From Alphaproteobacteria bacterium (GTDB lineage: Bacteria > Pseudomonadota > Alphaproteobacteria > Rhizobiales > Beijerinckiaceae), in contig VGCJ01000016.1 in assembly GCA_016870035.1 (NCBI GenBank), forward strand, positions 1 to 34,041: DNA of 34,041 nt, read 5' to 3'. This document shows, one piece after another, positions 1-12,094 of this stretch. Under the pieces are notes generated by a model, which saw only the letters and a list, made by a program, of their open reading frames with translations, did not search any database and had not been told where the DNA came from. Every line of letters starts with the position of its first letter. Position 1 is the first letter of the stretch. The position numbers were made by a program, and so were the translations under genes.

Positions 1-1
1 C

Positions 2-298
2 GTCTATGTCGAAGCGAATTTGAAAGAAACACAAATCGCTTCTTTAAAAATCGGCATGCGCGCAGAAATTCGCGCTGATGCATTCCCCAACCGCGTGTTT
101 GAAGGCCGTATTGAAAGTCTCTCACCCGCAACAGGAGCTCAATTTTCTCTTCTGCCGCCTGAAAATGCGACGGGAAATTTCACCAAAGTCGTACAACGCG
201 TTGCTGTAAGGATTGCGCTTCCGGATGAATTAAAACGCGAGAAATTGTTGCGCCCCGGCCTTTCGGTTACCGTCGAGATTGATCCGACAAAGCCATGA
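2..298 (+). CDS. emrA: EmrA/HlyD-type efflux adaptor, C-terminal part (5' end outside window)
   Basis: This is the last 98 codons of a membrane fusion (periplasmic adaptor) protein that would link an inner-membrane DHA2 drug pump to an outer-membrane channel. The reading frame is open to the left edge, so the gene starts outside the window. The opening VYVEANLKETQ and the later FSLLPPENATGNFTKVVQRV are hallmark EmrA-family stretches from the beta-barrel region, followed by a short conserved end (LRPGLSVTVEID). Its TGA overlaps the ATG of the next gene (ATGA at 295-298), the usual emrA-emrB coupling. Because the partner emrB is destroyed here, this adaptor may have lost its function unless it works with another pump. 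Family assignment is firm; substrate is unknown. Confidence 0.88.
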   Translation, partial: VYVEANLKETQIASLKIGMRAEIRADAFPNRVFEGRIESLSPATGAQFSLLPPENATGNFTKVVQRVAVRIALPDELKREKLLRPGLSVTVEIDPTKP

Positions 299-512
299 GC
301 GCGCCCGCACAAGCATGGCCGCCGCAGCCGGTATTAACTGCACGGCGTGTTATAGCCTTCACCGGCATGGTGTTTGGCATGTTCATGGCCATTCTCGATA
401 TTCAAATTGTCTCGGCTTCCCTTGCTGAAATTCAAGCGGGCCTCTCAGCAAGCGCTGAAGAAATCCGGCGATCAAACGCGCCAACCCCGCACGCGGCGGC
501 GGTGGACATTAG
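295..512 (+). pseudogene. emrB: emrB (DHA2 MFS drug exporter) remnant with large internal deletion
   Basis: The first about 57 codons are a typical DHA2-family N-terminus: a cytoplasmic leader, then the first membrane helix with FGMFMAILDIQIVSASL and the conserved EIQAGLSASAEEI. Members of this family are normally about 500 residues with 14 helices, but the similarity stops near base 465. In another frame, bases 468-512 read AIKRANPARGGGGH and a TAG stop, which resembles the polar glycine-rich tail of such transporters. The simplest reading is one deletion of roughly 1.3 kb that joined the head to the tail out of frame. Read straight through, the fused frame ends at 570 inside the 3' end of the convergent hydratase gene. 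The product cannot be a working pump. The tail assignment is my inference; the truncation is plain. Confidence 0.8.
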
Positions 513-530
513 TCATTTAATTTCTATTGA

Positions 531-1325
531 TTACACAATCGTAATGCCCATCCGCCCTAAAATGCCATAATCGGCGATCATGTGATCGCCTCCCGCAATC
601 GGAACAGGCACGACACAAGTGCCTGTTGTAATGACATCCCCCGCTTTGAGGCCTTCCGCATAGTGGGCGACTTCATTCACAAGCCAGTGAAGCGCGATGC
701 GGGGATCGCCCAGCGCGGCTTTTCCGGCACCACTTGCAATAATCTTGTCGGCTTTCAACGCATGCACTTCATGTTCGGAGAGATCAAGTATTCTCCATGA
801 GTCATCAAAGGCATCACCAATCATCAGCCATGAGGCGCAGGCCGTATCCGCAATCAAACTCGGCGCACCGACGGCGGTGAAATCATTGTAACGCGAATCC
901 GGAATCTCAATCGATGGATGAAGACTTTGCACCGCGTCCATCACTTCATCAAATGAATAATCCGAACCACGAGAGGGTAAAGCGCTCGCGAAGCGGAAAG
1001 CGAATTCAACCTCTGCCACTTTCATAATATTGTCGCCAAGCGTTACAGCGGAGTCAGGCTTTAAAATTCGTCCGGATAATAATCGCCCGCCTAAAGGGCC
1101 ATCAACATTGATATGGGCTTGGCCGGCTTTACTCGTGGCCGCAATTTTCCACCCGACCACATGCTCACCCGCATGCGCGGCCACGCAAGCGCCGATCCGA
1201 TACCCGGCTGCGCGGTCCATCGGGCGCAACCCCTTCGGCAACGCGTCGATTCGAGCTCCCGCCTGCCAATGGCGCCACAGAATTGCAGCGGCTTCGCGCT
1301 CTTGATCTGAGGGGTTGGTCATCAT
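531..1325 (-). CDS. 2-keto-4-pentenoate hydratase-like protein (MhpD / FAH-fold family)
   Basis: A 264-residue protein of the fumarylacetoacetate hydrolase superfamily, nearest in layout to 2-hydroxypenta-2,4-dienoate hydratase (MhpD). Family members add water to 2-keto-4-enoic acids in the lower part of meta-cleavage pathways, using a bound divalent metal. Visible features are KVAEVEFAF (the metal-binding Glu-x-Glu type motif), HPSIEIPDSRYNDF, and a C-terminal GDVITTGTCVVPVPIAGGDHMIADYG. Length is normal. Two adjacent ATG codons (1325 and 1322) are possible starts; no strong ribosome site is visible before either. No other aromatic-degradation gene is nearby, so the true substrate is open; related stand-alone proteins act as decarboxylases or isomerases. 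It is transcribed away from prmA across a 105-bp gap. Confidence 0.85.
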   Translation of the reverse strand: MMTNPSDQEREAAAILWRHWQAGARIDALPKGLRPMDRAAGYRIGACVAAHAGEHVVGWKIAATSKAGQAHINVDGPLGGRLLSGRILKPDSAVTLGDNIMKVAEVEFAFRFASALPSRGSDYSFDEVMDAVQSLHPSIEIPDSRYNDFTAVGAPSLIADTACASWLMIGDAFDDSWRILDLSEHEVHALKADKIIASGAGKAALGDPRIALHWLVNEVAHYAEGLKAGDVITTGTCVVPVPIAGGDHMIADYGILGRMGITIV

Positions 1326-1430
1326 GGATAGACGCTCTGTTCATTTCCCTTTTTCTATTCTCGCCAGATCGCGAAATCCCGCAAGAGGTTCGGCTTTCCC
1401 TCATCCGCAACCGATGCTAGACGGAACATT

Positions 1431-2354
1431 ATGCTTGAAGGTCTCACCCCAAAAAATCCCACCCATGTCATGCGGCTAAATTCAGACGAGCGGACGGCGC
1501 GCGCTGTCGCTGACATTGTCATGGAAACTTTTGATCCCAACGAAACAGCCGCCGCAGCTTTCGAAAATGAAGCGGAAGGTCGATGGGGAACAGAAGTCTA
1601 TTTTGCTGATGCCCCTGATGAAGAGGCGATGCGCGCGCTCATCCGTGAGACGGTGAGTGAACACGCCGCACGGGCTTTGACCTTCGAAACAATCGCCGAA
1701 AAAGATTGGGTGAAAGCCTCGCTTGATGGACTTTCTATTGTTGAAGCCGGACGGTTCCGTGTCCATGGCGCGCATGATCGGAACCGCATCGGCGTAAACT
1801 CAATCGGCATTGAGATTGAAGCGGCGCTTGCCTTTGGCACAGGGCATCACGGCACAACGCGCGGTTGCCTTCTGATGCTTGATCATATTTTGAAACGACG
1901 TCGACCACGTCATGTCATCGATATCGGAACAGGAACAGGCGTGCTCGCGATTGCTGCCGCACACGCGTTGCGTGCGGCCGTGGCCTCGGGTGACATTGAT
2001 CCGGTCACCGTTGACGCCGCGCGCTCGAATGCCGAACTTAATCGCGCGAGTGCTTTTGTGAGACCGGTTGTCGCGAAGGGCGTTTCGCATCCGGCTTTGA
2101 TGATGAGCCACCATTACGATTTCGTCTTTGCCAATATTCTCGCACGGCCTTTGATTAGGCTCGCGCCGTCAATCGCTAAGATCGCATCGCCTGATGCGGA
2201 TATCGTACTCTCCGGCCTGCTCGCGCATGATGTGCCGGGTGTTGTGAATGCCTATGGGTTGCAAGGCTGGCATCTTCAAAAGCGTATCAATCTTGATGGC
2301 TGGGCCACTTTGCTTTTGCATCGCGTGGCAGGCCATCCTCTTAAACGTATGTAA
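1431..2354 (+). CDS. prmA: Ribosomal protein L11 methyltransferase
   Basis: PrmA uses S-adenosylmethionine to trimethylate several amino groups of ribosomal protein L11 in the cytoplasm. The 307-residue product has the family's two-part layout: an N-terminal L11-recognition domain (about 1-110) and a Rossmann methyltransferase domain. Key marks are ALAFGTGHHGTT, the SAM-binding VIDIGTGTGVLAIAAA, the acidic SGDIDPVTVDAA and DFVFANILARPL, where Asn-Ile-Leu is the family's version of the NPPY site. The end SGLLAHDVPGV and the following aromatic segment also match. The start ATG follows GGAACATT, a weak ribosome site, and MLEGL is a typical rhizobial opening. A 26-bp gap to the aminopeptidase gene on the same strand suggests one transcript. 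The gene is dispensable in model bacteria, yet intact here. Confidence 0.93.
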   Translation: MLEGLTPKNPTHVMRLNSDERTARAVADIVMETFDPNETAAAAFENEAEGRWGTEVYFADAPDEEAMRALIRETVSEHAARALTFETIAEKDWVKASLDGLSIVEAGRFRVHGAHDRNRIGVNSIGIEIEAALAFGTGHHGTTRGCLLMLDHILKRRRPRHVIDIGTGTGVLAIAAAHALRAAVASGDIDPVTVDAARSNAELNRASAFVRPVVAKGVSHPALMMSHHYDFVFANILARPLIRLAPSIAKIASPDADIVLSGLLAHDVPGVVNAYGLQGWHLQKRINLDGWATLLLHRVAGHPLKRM

Positions 2355-2380
2355 TTTTCTTTTGTGCGAGGACATTTTCT

Positions 2381-4201
2381 ATGAGCCAAGCGATTTTTCA
2401 AAGCTTTGGGCAAAAAACAAAACCCTCACAAGGGGCACCGCATCTCAAAGCCTTGCGCGAAGAATTGAAAAAACGTGGCCTTGATGGCTTTGTTGTTCCC
2501 CGCACGGATGAACATCAAAATGAATATGTACCCGCATCCTCCGAACGCTTGATGTGGCTCACTGGGTTTGCCGGCTCATGGGGCGCAGCGATTGTACTTC
2601 ATGACAAAGCGGCGATTTTTGTTGATGGGCGCTACACAGTGCAGGTACGCGAACAAGTGGACACGTCGCTATTCAAACCGGAACATTTGATTGAACATCC
2701 GCCCGAGCAATGGATCAAAAAAAATGTCAAAGCGGGAATGAAACTCGGTTTCGATCCGTGGCTTCATACTCATGAAGGAACAAAACGCCTTGAAGAAGCC
2801 TGCTCGTCAATCGATGCTTCACTCGTGGCGCTCGACTCAAACCCTATCGATTCAGTTTGGTCAGATCGCCCCGCAATTCCCATTGCACCCGTTACGTTGC
2901 ATCGCCCCGCTTATGCCGGTGAAGAGGCGGATCAAAAAATCAAACGCATTCAATCAAAACTTAAAGACATGAATGCCGATGCGGTTGTGATTACGGACGC
3001 TCATGCTGTCGCATGGATTTTCAATATTCGCGGCGGCGATGTGGGTCACACGCCTTTACCCCTCGGCTTTGCGATTATACCGCAACAAGGAAAACCCGAA
3101 CTCTTCATGGATGGTCGGAAATTTTCGAACGCCACGCGCGATGCGGTTGCAAACCTTGCCGAGATTGCGGAACCCTCAGTGCTAGATGTTGCGCTTGATC
3201 GATTGGGAAAAGCGAAAGCCCGCGTTCGCTTTGATGGCGCCACCGCAGCCACACGCCTCGTTCGAAAAATTGAACAAGCCGGTGGCAGCGCTGATGTCGG
3301 CACTGACTTTGTAGCCCTCATGAAAGCTGTAAAAAACAAAGCCGAGATTGAAGGCTCGCGCGCCGCTCACGCGCGTGATGGCGCGGCAATGTCGAAATTT
3401 TTGGCCTGGTTTGATCGCGAAGCCATTAAAGGTCATCTCACCGAAATCAGCGCCACGGAAAAATTAGAAGAATGTCGCCGCGACACAGGCGTTTTGAAAG
3501 ATGTTTCGTTTCCCTCCATTGCCGGTGCGGGTGCAAATGCTGCCATTCCGCATTATAAGGTCTCTATTGATTCAAACCGCAAAATTGAAAACGGAATCTT
3601 TCTCATTGATTCCGGTGCGCAATATGAAGATGGCACGACAGATATTACACGCACGATGGCCGTCGGCACGCCTACAGACGAAATGAAAGACCGCTTCACA
3701 CGGGTATTGAAGGGCCATATCGCAATTGCAACTGCTGTTTTTCCAAAAGGCACGACGGGTGCGCAAATTGATTCTTTTGCGCGCAAACCGCTTTGGGATG
3801 TCGGCCTCGATTTCGATCACGGCACAGGCCACGGCATCGGGTCGTATCTCTCCGTGCATGAAGGCCCGCAACGCATTGCGAAAACCGGTGTCACTCCCCT
3901 TGAAGTCGGCATGATGCTTTCGAATGAGCCCGGTTATTACAAAGCCGGCCATTGGGGCATTCGCATTGAAAATCTGATCCTCGTCGAAAAGCGTGACTTC
4001 AAAAATGCCGAGCGCGAGATGTTTGGATTTGAAACCTTAAGCTTCGCACCGATTGATCTTAATCTCGTCGATGTATCACTGCTCACGGCGGAAGAACGCG
4101 CTTGGCTCAATGAGTATCACGCAAAGACGCGCGCAATTGTTTCGCCCTATTGCGATGAGGAGACAAAGACCTGGTTAGAGAAGGCGACGCGCGCGATCTG
4201 A
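2381..4201 (+). CDS. pepP: Xaa-Pro aminopeptidase (aminopeptidase P, M24B, three-domain type)
   Basis: A 606-residue cytoplasmic metallopeptidase that removes an N-terminal residue preceding proline. The length and order (two creatinase-like N-terminal domains, then a pita-bread catalytic domain from about residue 315) fit the long APP1-type family rather than the about 440-residue E. coli PepP. All five dinuclear metal ligands are visible: Asp410 and Asp421 (within DSGAQY and GTTDITRT), His484 (GTGHGIGSYL), Glu516 (SNEPGYY) and Glu530 (RIENL). The substrate-binding histidine of SVHEGP, His493, is present too. The ATG follows GCGAGGA at good spacing, 26 bp after prmA. The gene ends in TGA directly against the ligA stop on the other strand. 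The gene symbol is by family; the enzyme is intact. Confidence 0.93.
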   Translation: MSQAIFQSFGQKTKPSQGAPHLKALREELKKRGLDGFVVPRTDEHQNEYVPASSERLMWLTGFAGSWGAAIVLHDKAAIFVDGRYTVQVREQVDTSLFKPEHLIEHPPEQWIKKNVKAGMKLGFDPWLHTHEGTKRLEEACSSIDASLVALDSNPIDSVWSDRPAIPIAPVTLHRPAYAGEEADQKIKRIQSKLKDMNADAVVITDAHAVAWIFNIRGGDVGHTPLPLGFAIIPQQGKPELFMDGRKFSNATRDAVANLAEIAEPSVLDVALDRLGKAKARVRFDGATAATRLVRKIEQAGGSADVGTDFVALMKAVKNKAEIEGSRAAHARDGAAMSKFLAWFDREAIKGHLTEISATEKLEECRRDTGVLKDVSFPSIAGAGANAAIPHYKVSIDSNRKIENGIFLIDSGAQYEDGTTDITRTMAVGTPTDEMKDRFTRVLKGHIAIATAVFPKGTTGAQIDSFARKPLWDVGLDFDHGTGHGIGSYLSVHEGPQRIAKTGVTPLEVGMMLSNEPGYYKAGHWGIRIENLILVEKRDFKNAEREMFGFETLSFAPIDLNLVDVSLLTAEERAWLNEYHAKTRAIVSPYCDEETKTWLEKATRAI

Positions 4202-7992
<3,791 letters not shown>

Positions 7993-8035
7993 GGGACGAT
8001 GAAACGCCGAGGCGCCACCGGGATGCAAGCCCCCA

Positions 8036-8911
8036 TCAGAAGATCTTCACGGCCTTGAACGCCTTGGAAATCCAGGAATCCTGATTTTCCTTCGGCTCGA
8101 CACCCTTATTCTGCAAAAGTGCATAGGTGTCTTTATACCACTGGCTCTCGGGGAAGTTATGGCCGAGCACCGCCGCTGCCGTTTCCGCCTCATGGACAAT
8201 GCCAAGCGCGAGATAGGCTTCGGTCAGACGGGCCAGTGCTTCCTCAATTTGGTTCGTGGTCTGATATTGTGAGACGACAATGCGGAAGCGGTTAATCGCA
8301 GCGGTGAAATTACGCTTATTGAGATAATAGCGGCCAACTTCCATCTCGCGTCCGGCCAATTGATCACGCAATACGCTGATCTTGAATTTCGCGTCTTTGG
8401 CGTAATCAGATTTGGGCCAGCGCTGAACAACTTCCTGGAACGCCACAAGCGCCTTCTCTGCGCGCTCCTGATCACGCGTAATATCAAGCACAACATCATA
8501 GTATGAGCTTGCAATCAGATAGGCGGCATAGGCCACATCGGGATCCGCCGGGTAGAGTTGCAAATAGCGTTTGCCTGCAGACGCCGCTTCTTCAAACTCT
8601 TTCATCGAATAATGCGAGAAGGTCTGCATCAACAAAGCCTTCTTCGACCATTGCGAATAGGGATAGACTTTGTCGAGTTCTTTGAAATGCTTGTTCGCTT
8701 TCTCGAAATCACGCGCTTCAACGGCAGCAAGGCCATCATTATAAAGCTTTTCAGCCGGAAGGTCGGGTTTCACTTCGGGCTTATAGACTTCACCCTTATC
8801 GAATGGATTGAGCGTATCGCATGCCCCGAGTGGCAAGACTGCCAAAGCGGCAATAAGGGGAAGCATGATGCGGGTCGAAGCCCTCGACGTGACAGTTTGG
8901 GCGTGGCGCAT
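8036..8911 (-). CDS. bamD: Outer-membrane assembly lipoprotein BamD (ComL/YfiO)
   Basis: BamD is the lipoprotein partner of BamA in the machine that inserts beta-barrel proteins into the outer membrane. From the ATG at 8911 the product is 291 residues; a GGGGAG sequence lies upstream. The signal sequence ends with a lipobox, LPLGAC, placing the lipidated cysteine at residue 31. The mature part is a set of tetratricopeptide-like helical repeats, with the conserved AEKLYNDGLAAVEARDFEKA and PYSQWSKKALLMQTFSHY segments near its start. A longer reading frame extends upstream to 8998, but its N-terminal addition looks unlike a signal peptide. Position between lpxC and recN is the usual one in this order. 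BamD is essential in E. coli; this copy looks intact. Confidence 0.94.
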   Translation of the reverse strand: MRHAQTVTSRASTRIMLPLIAALAVLPLGACDTLNPFDKGEVYKPEVKPDLPAEKLYNDGLAAVEARDFEKANKHFKELDKVYPYSQWSKKALLMQTFSHYSMKEFEEAASAGKRYLQLYPADPDVAYAAYLIASSYYDVVLDITRDQERAEKALVAFQEVVQRWPKSDYAKDAKFKISVLRDQLAGREMEVGRYYLNKRNFTAAINRFRIVVSQYQTTNQIEEALARLTEAYLALGIVHEAETAAAVLGHNFPESQWYKDTYALLQNKGVEPKENQDSWISKAFKAVKIF

Positions 8912-9078
8912 GATTAACGAGGCTCCCCTGAGACAAGGACAGTGACAAAAAGTGATCGATTTAGATCCGCGGGCGACCGCACACTGCGCTGGTGTCATAA
9001 ACCAAACGCTTACAAGTCGCTAGCTTGATGGGACAAAAAGCCACAAAAGACGGCGGAAATAGGGTCAGAAGCCCAAAT

Positions 9079-9110
9079 AAGGCTCAATCAACCGAAGGCT
9101 CAATCAACCG
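9079..9110 (-). repeat. Perfect 16-bp tandem duplication across the lpxC stop codon
   Basis: On the minus strand the 16-mer CGGTTGATTGAGCCTT occurs twice with no gap (9095-9110 and 9079-9094). The first copy contains the last codons and the TGA stop of lpxC; the second lies just downstream. It looks like a recent slippage or duplication event. It does not alter the protein, since the first stop is kept. No other copies were noticed in the window. Confidence 0.9.
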
Positions 9111-10056
9111 CAGGCGCGCAGGCAATAGCGGCTACACGTGTACGAACTGGGCCAATAACAGCCTCGGCGCGACTATCTTCGACAGTCTCGTAAGCGGTGC
9201 GGTCTGCGAACAACGCATCAAGAACAGCTACATTCATGCGGTGACCGCTGCACCAAGACCGGAAATGGCCAATGATCGGCAAGCCTGAGAGCGCAAGGTC
9301 ACCCACGGCATCAAGCATTTTGTGACGGATGAACTCATCGCGATAACGCAGACCCTCGGGATTGAGGATCTGGTCGCCATTAATCGCCACTGTGTTTTCA
9401 AGCGACGCACCAAGCGCAAAACCTGCCTGACGCAAGCGATCAACATCCTTCAGAAATCCGAACGTCCGCGCATGTTGTAATTCGTCGCGGAAGCTTTCAG
9501 GCGTTAGATCAAGTGTCTTTTTCTGACGACCAATCAGCGCCGTTGTAAAATCAATTTCAACCGTCAAACGGAAGCCGCGTGCATAGGGTACAAGTTCCGA
9601 AAATTTTCCGTCTTTCTCTACGCGCACAGGCTTTAAAACACGCAAATAACGACGTGCTGACTTTTGATTGACAAGACCCGCGCGATCAATGGCCGCGATG
9701 AAAGGCGCGGAGCTGCCATCCATGATCGGCACTTCGGCACCATCAATCTCAACAAGTAGATTGTCGATGCCAGTTGCATAAAGCGCTGCCATCAAATGTT
9801 CGATTGTCGAAATGTCGCCTGACTCATTGTCGCCGATGATGGTGCATAATTCAGACGCGCTGACCGCATCATGGCGCGCGGCGATCAAACGCTCGCGTCC
9901 GCCTTCAAGACCCGTGCGTAAAAAACGAATACCGTGATTGTCGGCCGCGGGATGAAGAATAATGGAAACCGGTTTTCCGGAATGGACGCCATGACCTGCT
10001 AACCGGGAGCGGCGCGCTAGAGTTACTTGTCGCGAAGAAGTCATCACGTCTCTCAT
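9100..10056 (-). CDS. lpxC: UDP-3-O-acyl-N-acetylglucosamine deacetylase
   Basis: LpxC is the zinc-dependent enzyme that makes the committed step of lipid A synthesis, so this organism very probably has a lipopolysaccharide outer membrane. The 318-residue protein has the expected zinc ligands His87 (in STIEHLMAAL), His245 and Asp249 (HKMLD), the catalytic Glu86, and His272 in the SGHRMN segment. VPIMDGSSAPF forms the conserved loop between the two domains. The ATG at 10056 lies near a GGGGG sequence; the ATG at 10044 is an alternative and would start MTSSRQVTL. It follows ftsZ after a terminator and a 214-bp gap, so it probably has its own promoter. In E. coli the protein is degraded by FtsH through its tail; here the tail ends in ACAPAVD. 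Confidence 0.95.
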   Translation of the reverse strand: MRDVMTSSRQVTLARRSRLAGHGVHSGKPVSIILHPAADNHGIRFLRTGLEGGRERLIAARHDAVSASELCTIIGDNESGDISTIEHLMAALYATGIDNLLVEIDGAEVPIMDGSSAPFIAAIDRAGLVNQKSARRYLRVLKPVRVEKDGKFSELVPYARGFRLTVEIDFTTALIGRQKKTLDLTPESFRDELQHARTFGFLKDVDRLRQAGFALGASLENTVAINGDQILNPEGLRYRDEFIRHKMLDAVGDLALSGLPIIGHFRSWCSGHRMNVAVLDALFADRTAYETVEDSRAEAVIGPVRTRVAAIACAPAVD

Positions 10057-10139
10057 CCATCCCCCAAAGCCGAGAGCCCTAACCCCGCGCTCCTTACTAT
10101 GAACATGTTTCTACTTTCTGAAGGGAGCCCGCTCAAATC

Positions 10140-10154
10140 ACGGTTTCTTACCGT
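10140..10154. promoter_or_regulatory. Short inverted repeat in the lpxC upstream region
   Basis: Arms ACGGT and ACCGT flank a 5-base loop in the 214-bp region between the ftsZ terminator and lpxC. Just upstream on the lpxC strand is TTGTAAC, which could be part of a promoter. The repeat could be an operator or a chance event; five-base arms are too short to decide. The rest of the gap is AT-rich near the terminator and otherwise shows nothing clear. Confidence 0.25.
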
Positions 10155-10204
10155 TTGTTACAAGAATTCGGATTGGGAAAAATTTTAATAAAGTGTTATT
10201 TTTT

Positions 10205-10237
10205 CAAAAATTTTGCCCGGATCTTTGAGACCCGGGC
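10205..10237 (-). terminator. Rho-independent terminator after ftsZ
   Basis: Read on the minus strand, a 10-bp stem GCCCGGGTCT / AGATCCGGGC with a 3-base loop is followed by AAAATTTTTG. One pair is a G-U wobble in the minus-strand RNA but would be an A-C mismatch on the other strand, so the hairpin favours the ftsZ direction. It starts 33 bases after the ftsZ stop and separates the division cluster from lpxC. Confidence 0.8.
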
Positions 10238-10270
10238 TGAACTCATTTTCATACTCTGAAATACGGGCTT

Positions 10271-12001
10271 TCAGTTTGATTGGCGCCGTAAGAAAGCAGG
10301 GATTTCCATCTGGTCATCCTCGAACATGCGCGGTGCCTGAGTCGGGCGCGCCCCTTGTAGAGGCTGTTGCATCGGACGCGATGCTTGGGCCTGCATCGGT
10401 GCTTGGACCGGCATGGTCGGCTGCGCCATCGGTTGCAGCTCGACTGAAACCGCACGCGGTGGGGCGGGCATTTCATTCGGATCCGAGCGGCGTCCGCCGA
10501 AGCCAGCAGAAACAAGACGCTCCATCAGTGACTTCTTCGGGCTTTCGACCGGAGCCGGCCGTTCCTGGCGGCCAGCTTCTAGGCTCTTTTGCGCGATCGG
10601 TGGGAAATCTTCCGCCGTTGGCATGCGAACGGGACGGACCGGGCGCTCGGACGCCGGCGGCACGAAACCACGGTCATCAACGTGTTGCGTGTAAGGTTCC
10701 GGCATACGCGGCGCGGGTTGCGGTTGCGGCTCAGGCATCACCGGACGCAGCGCCGCGGGACGAATGGCAAGATCAGGAGCCACTTGAATGCCACGCGGTT
10801 GATAGGCCGGTGTATAAGACGTTGGTTGCGGTGCGGCTTCCGTCATCTGAGGCTGAGACACATAGGACGCGGCAGGCGCTGCCGGCGCATGATGTGCAAC
10901 AGGAGCATGATGTTCAACCGGACGAGCGAGTGCCGCGGTGACTTCACTGCGGACGCGGTCAGCCATATCGCGCAAACGGTTTTCTGCAACCGCCGAAGTT
11001 TGAGTCGGAGCCGTTGCATTCTGGCGTATGATTTCAGCGTGATCTATGCCAGTCGCAACAACCGACACACGCACAATGCCTTCAAGTGAGTCATCACGTG
11101 TGGCACCGAAGATCACATTCGCATCAGGATCGACTTCTTCACGAATACGCGTTGCGGCTTCATCAACTTCATAAAGTGTGAGATCGGAACCACCCGTGAT
11201 AGAGATCAAAAGACCCCGCGCGCCCGACATATTCACGTCATCAAGCAAAGGATTGGCAATCGCGGCTTCGGCAGCGCGAAGCGCACGCTTCTCACCGGTT
11301 GCCTCACCCGTACCCATCATCGCCTTGCCCATTTCACGCATCACAGCGCGCACGTCGGCGAAGTCGAGATTGATGAGACCTTCTTTGACCATAAGATCGG
11401 TGATGCAGGCGACACCGGAATAGAGAACGCGATCGGCCATAGCAAACGCATCGGCGAAAGTGGTTTGCTCATTAGCGACGCGGAACAGATTCTGGTTCGG
11501 AATGATGATCAGTGTATCAACGCATTTCTGCAATTCATTGATACCCGCTTCAGCCAAACGCATGCGGCGTGTGCCTTCGAACTGAAATGGCTTGGTGACA
11601 ACACCAACCGTGAGGATACCCATGTCGCGAGCAGCGCGCGCGATGACCGGGGCCGCGCCTGTACCCGTGCCACCACCCATACCGGCAGTGACAAACACCA
11701 TGTGAGCGCCAGCGAGTTGATCACGGATTTCATCGATCACTTCTTCAGCGGCAGCACGTCCAACTTCCGGCTGCGAACCCGCGCCGAGACCTTCCGTGAC
11801 TTGCATACCCATCTGAATGACGCGATGTGCTTTTGAACTGGTGAGCGCTTGCGCATCCGTATTGCCGACCACAAATTCGCAGCCCTGCAGACCAATTTCA
11901 ATCATATTGTTGACGGCATTACCGCCGCCGCCACCCACACCGAACACGGTGATTCTTGGTTTCAATTCCCGGATGTCCGGTGCTGAAAGATTGATCGTCA
12001 T
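10271..12001 (-). CDS. ftsZ: Cell division GTPase FtsZ
   Basis: FtsZ polymerises at mid-cell into the Z-ring that recruits the division machinery. The 576-residue protein has the tubulin-like GTPase core in its first about 320 residues: [13 protein letters not shown] (20-32), the tubulin signature GGGTGTG at 109-115, and the T7 loop NLDFAD at 211-216, which completes the active site of the next subunit. A long linker rich in Pro, Gln, Ala and Met follows (about 330-560), as usual in alphaproteobacteria. The conserved tail EIPAFLRRQ (566-574) would bind FtsA and other partners. The ATG is preceded by GAGG at 8-base spacing. It is last in the dcw cluster and followed by a hairpin terminator. 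Confidence 0.98.
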   Translation of the reverse strand: MTINLSAPDIRELKPRITVFGVGGGGGNAVNNMIEIGLQGCEFVVGNTDAQALTSSKAHRVIQMGMQVTEGLGAGSQPEVGRAAAEEVIDEIRDQLAGAHMVFVTAGMGGGTGTGAAPVIARAARDMGILTVGVVTKPFQFEGTRRMRLAEAGINELQKCVDTLIIIPNQNLFRVANEQTTFADAFAMADRVLYSGVACITDLMVKEGLINLDFADVRAVMREMGKAMMGTGEATGEKRALRAAEAAIANPLLDDVNMSGARGLLISITGGSDLTLYEVDEAATRIREEVDPDANVIFGATRDDSLEGIVRVSVVATGIDHAEIIRQNATAPTQTSAVAENRLRDMADRVRSEVTAALARPVEHHAPVAHHAPAAPAASYVSQPQMTEAAPQPTSYTPAYQPRGIQVAPDLAIRPAALRPVMPEPQPQPAPRMPEPYTQHVDDRGFVPPASERPVRPVRMPTAEDFPPIAQKSLEAGRQERPAPVESPKKSLMERLVSAGFGGRRSDPNEMPAPPRAVSVELQPMAQPTMPVQAPMQAQASRPMQQPLQGARPTQAPRMFEDDQMEIPAFLRRQSN

Positions 12002-12032
12002 GGTCTTCGCCTCTACTCTGGTTCGACGCCCG

Positions 12033-12082
12033 GCCGCGCCTTTGTTGAACTCATTATGACACCAAGGCCGCCGCGCCTTTGT
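12033..12082. repeat. 13-bp direct repeat in the ftsA-ftsZ gap
   Basis: The 93-bp gap between ftsA and ftsZ contains two identical copies of GCCGCGCCTTTGT (plus strand, 12033-12045 and 12070-12082), their starts 37 bp apart. This is the longest gap inside the division cluster, and ftsZ often has private promoters there. The repeats could bind a regulator or be incidental; nothing in the sequence identifies one. Confidence 0.4.
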
Positions 12083-12094
12083 GCCGGTCCCCTT

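Noticed and set aside
8912-9099. A bamD start further upstream or a separate gene in the lpxC-bamD gap
   Set aside because: The added residues are Cys/Arg-rich and unlike a signal peptide; the ATG at 8911 gives a standard lipoprotein signal. The gap holds only the tandem duplication and no clear promoter.
10213-10941. A 242-codon open frame on the plus strand opposite the 3' part of ftsZ
   Set aside because: It lies antisense to the low-complexity FtsZ linker, includes the terminator region, has no ribosome site and reads as composition-driven sequence rich in Pro, Arg and Ser.
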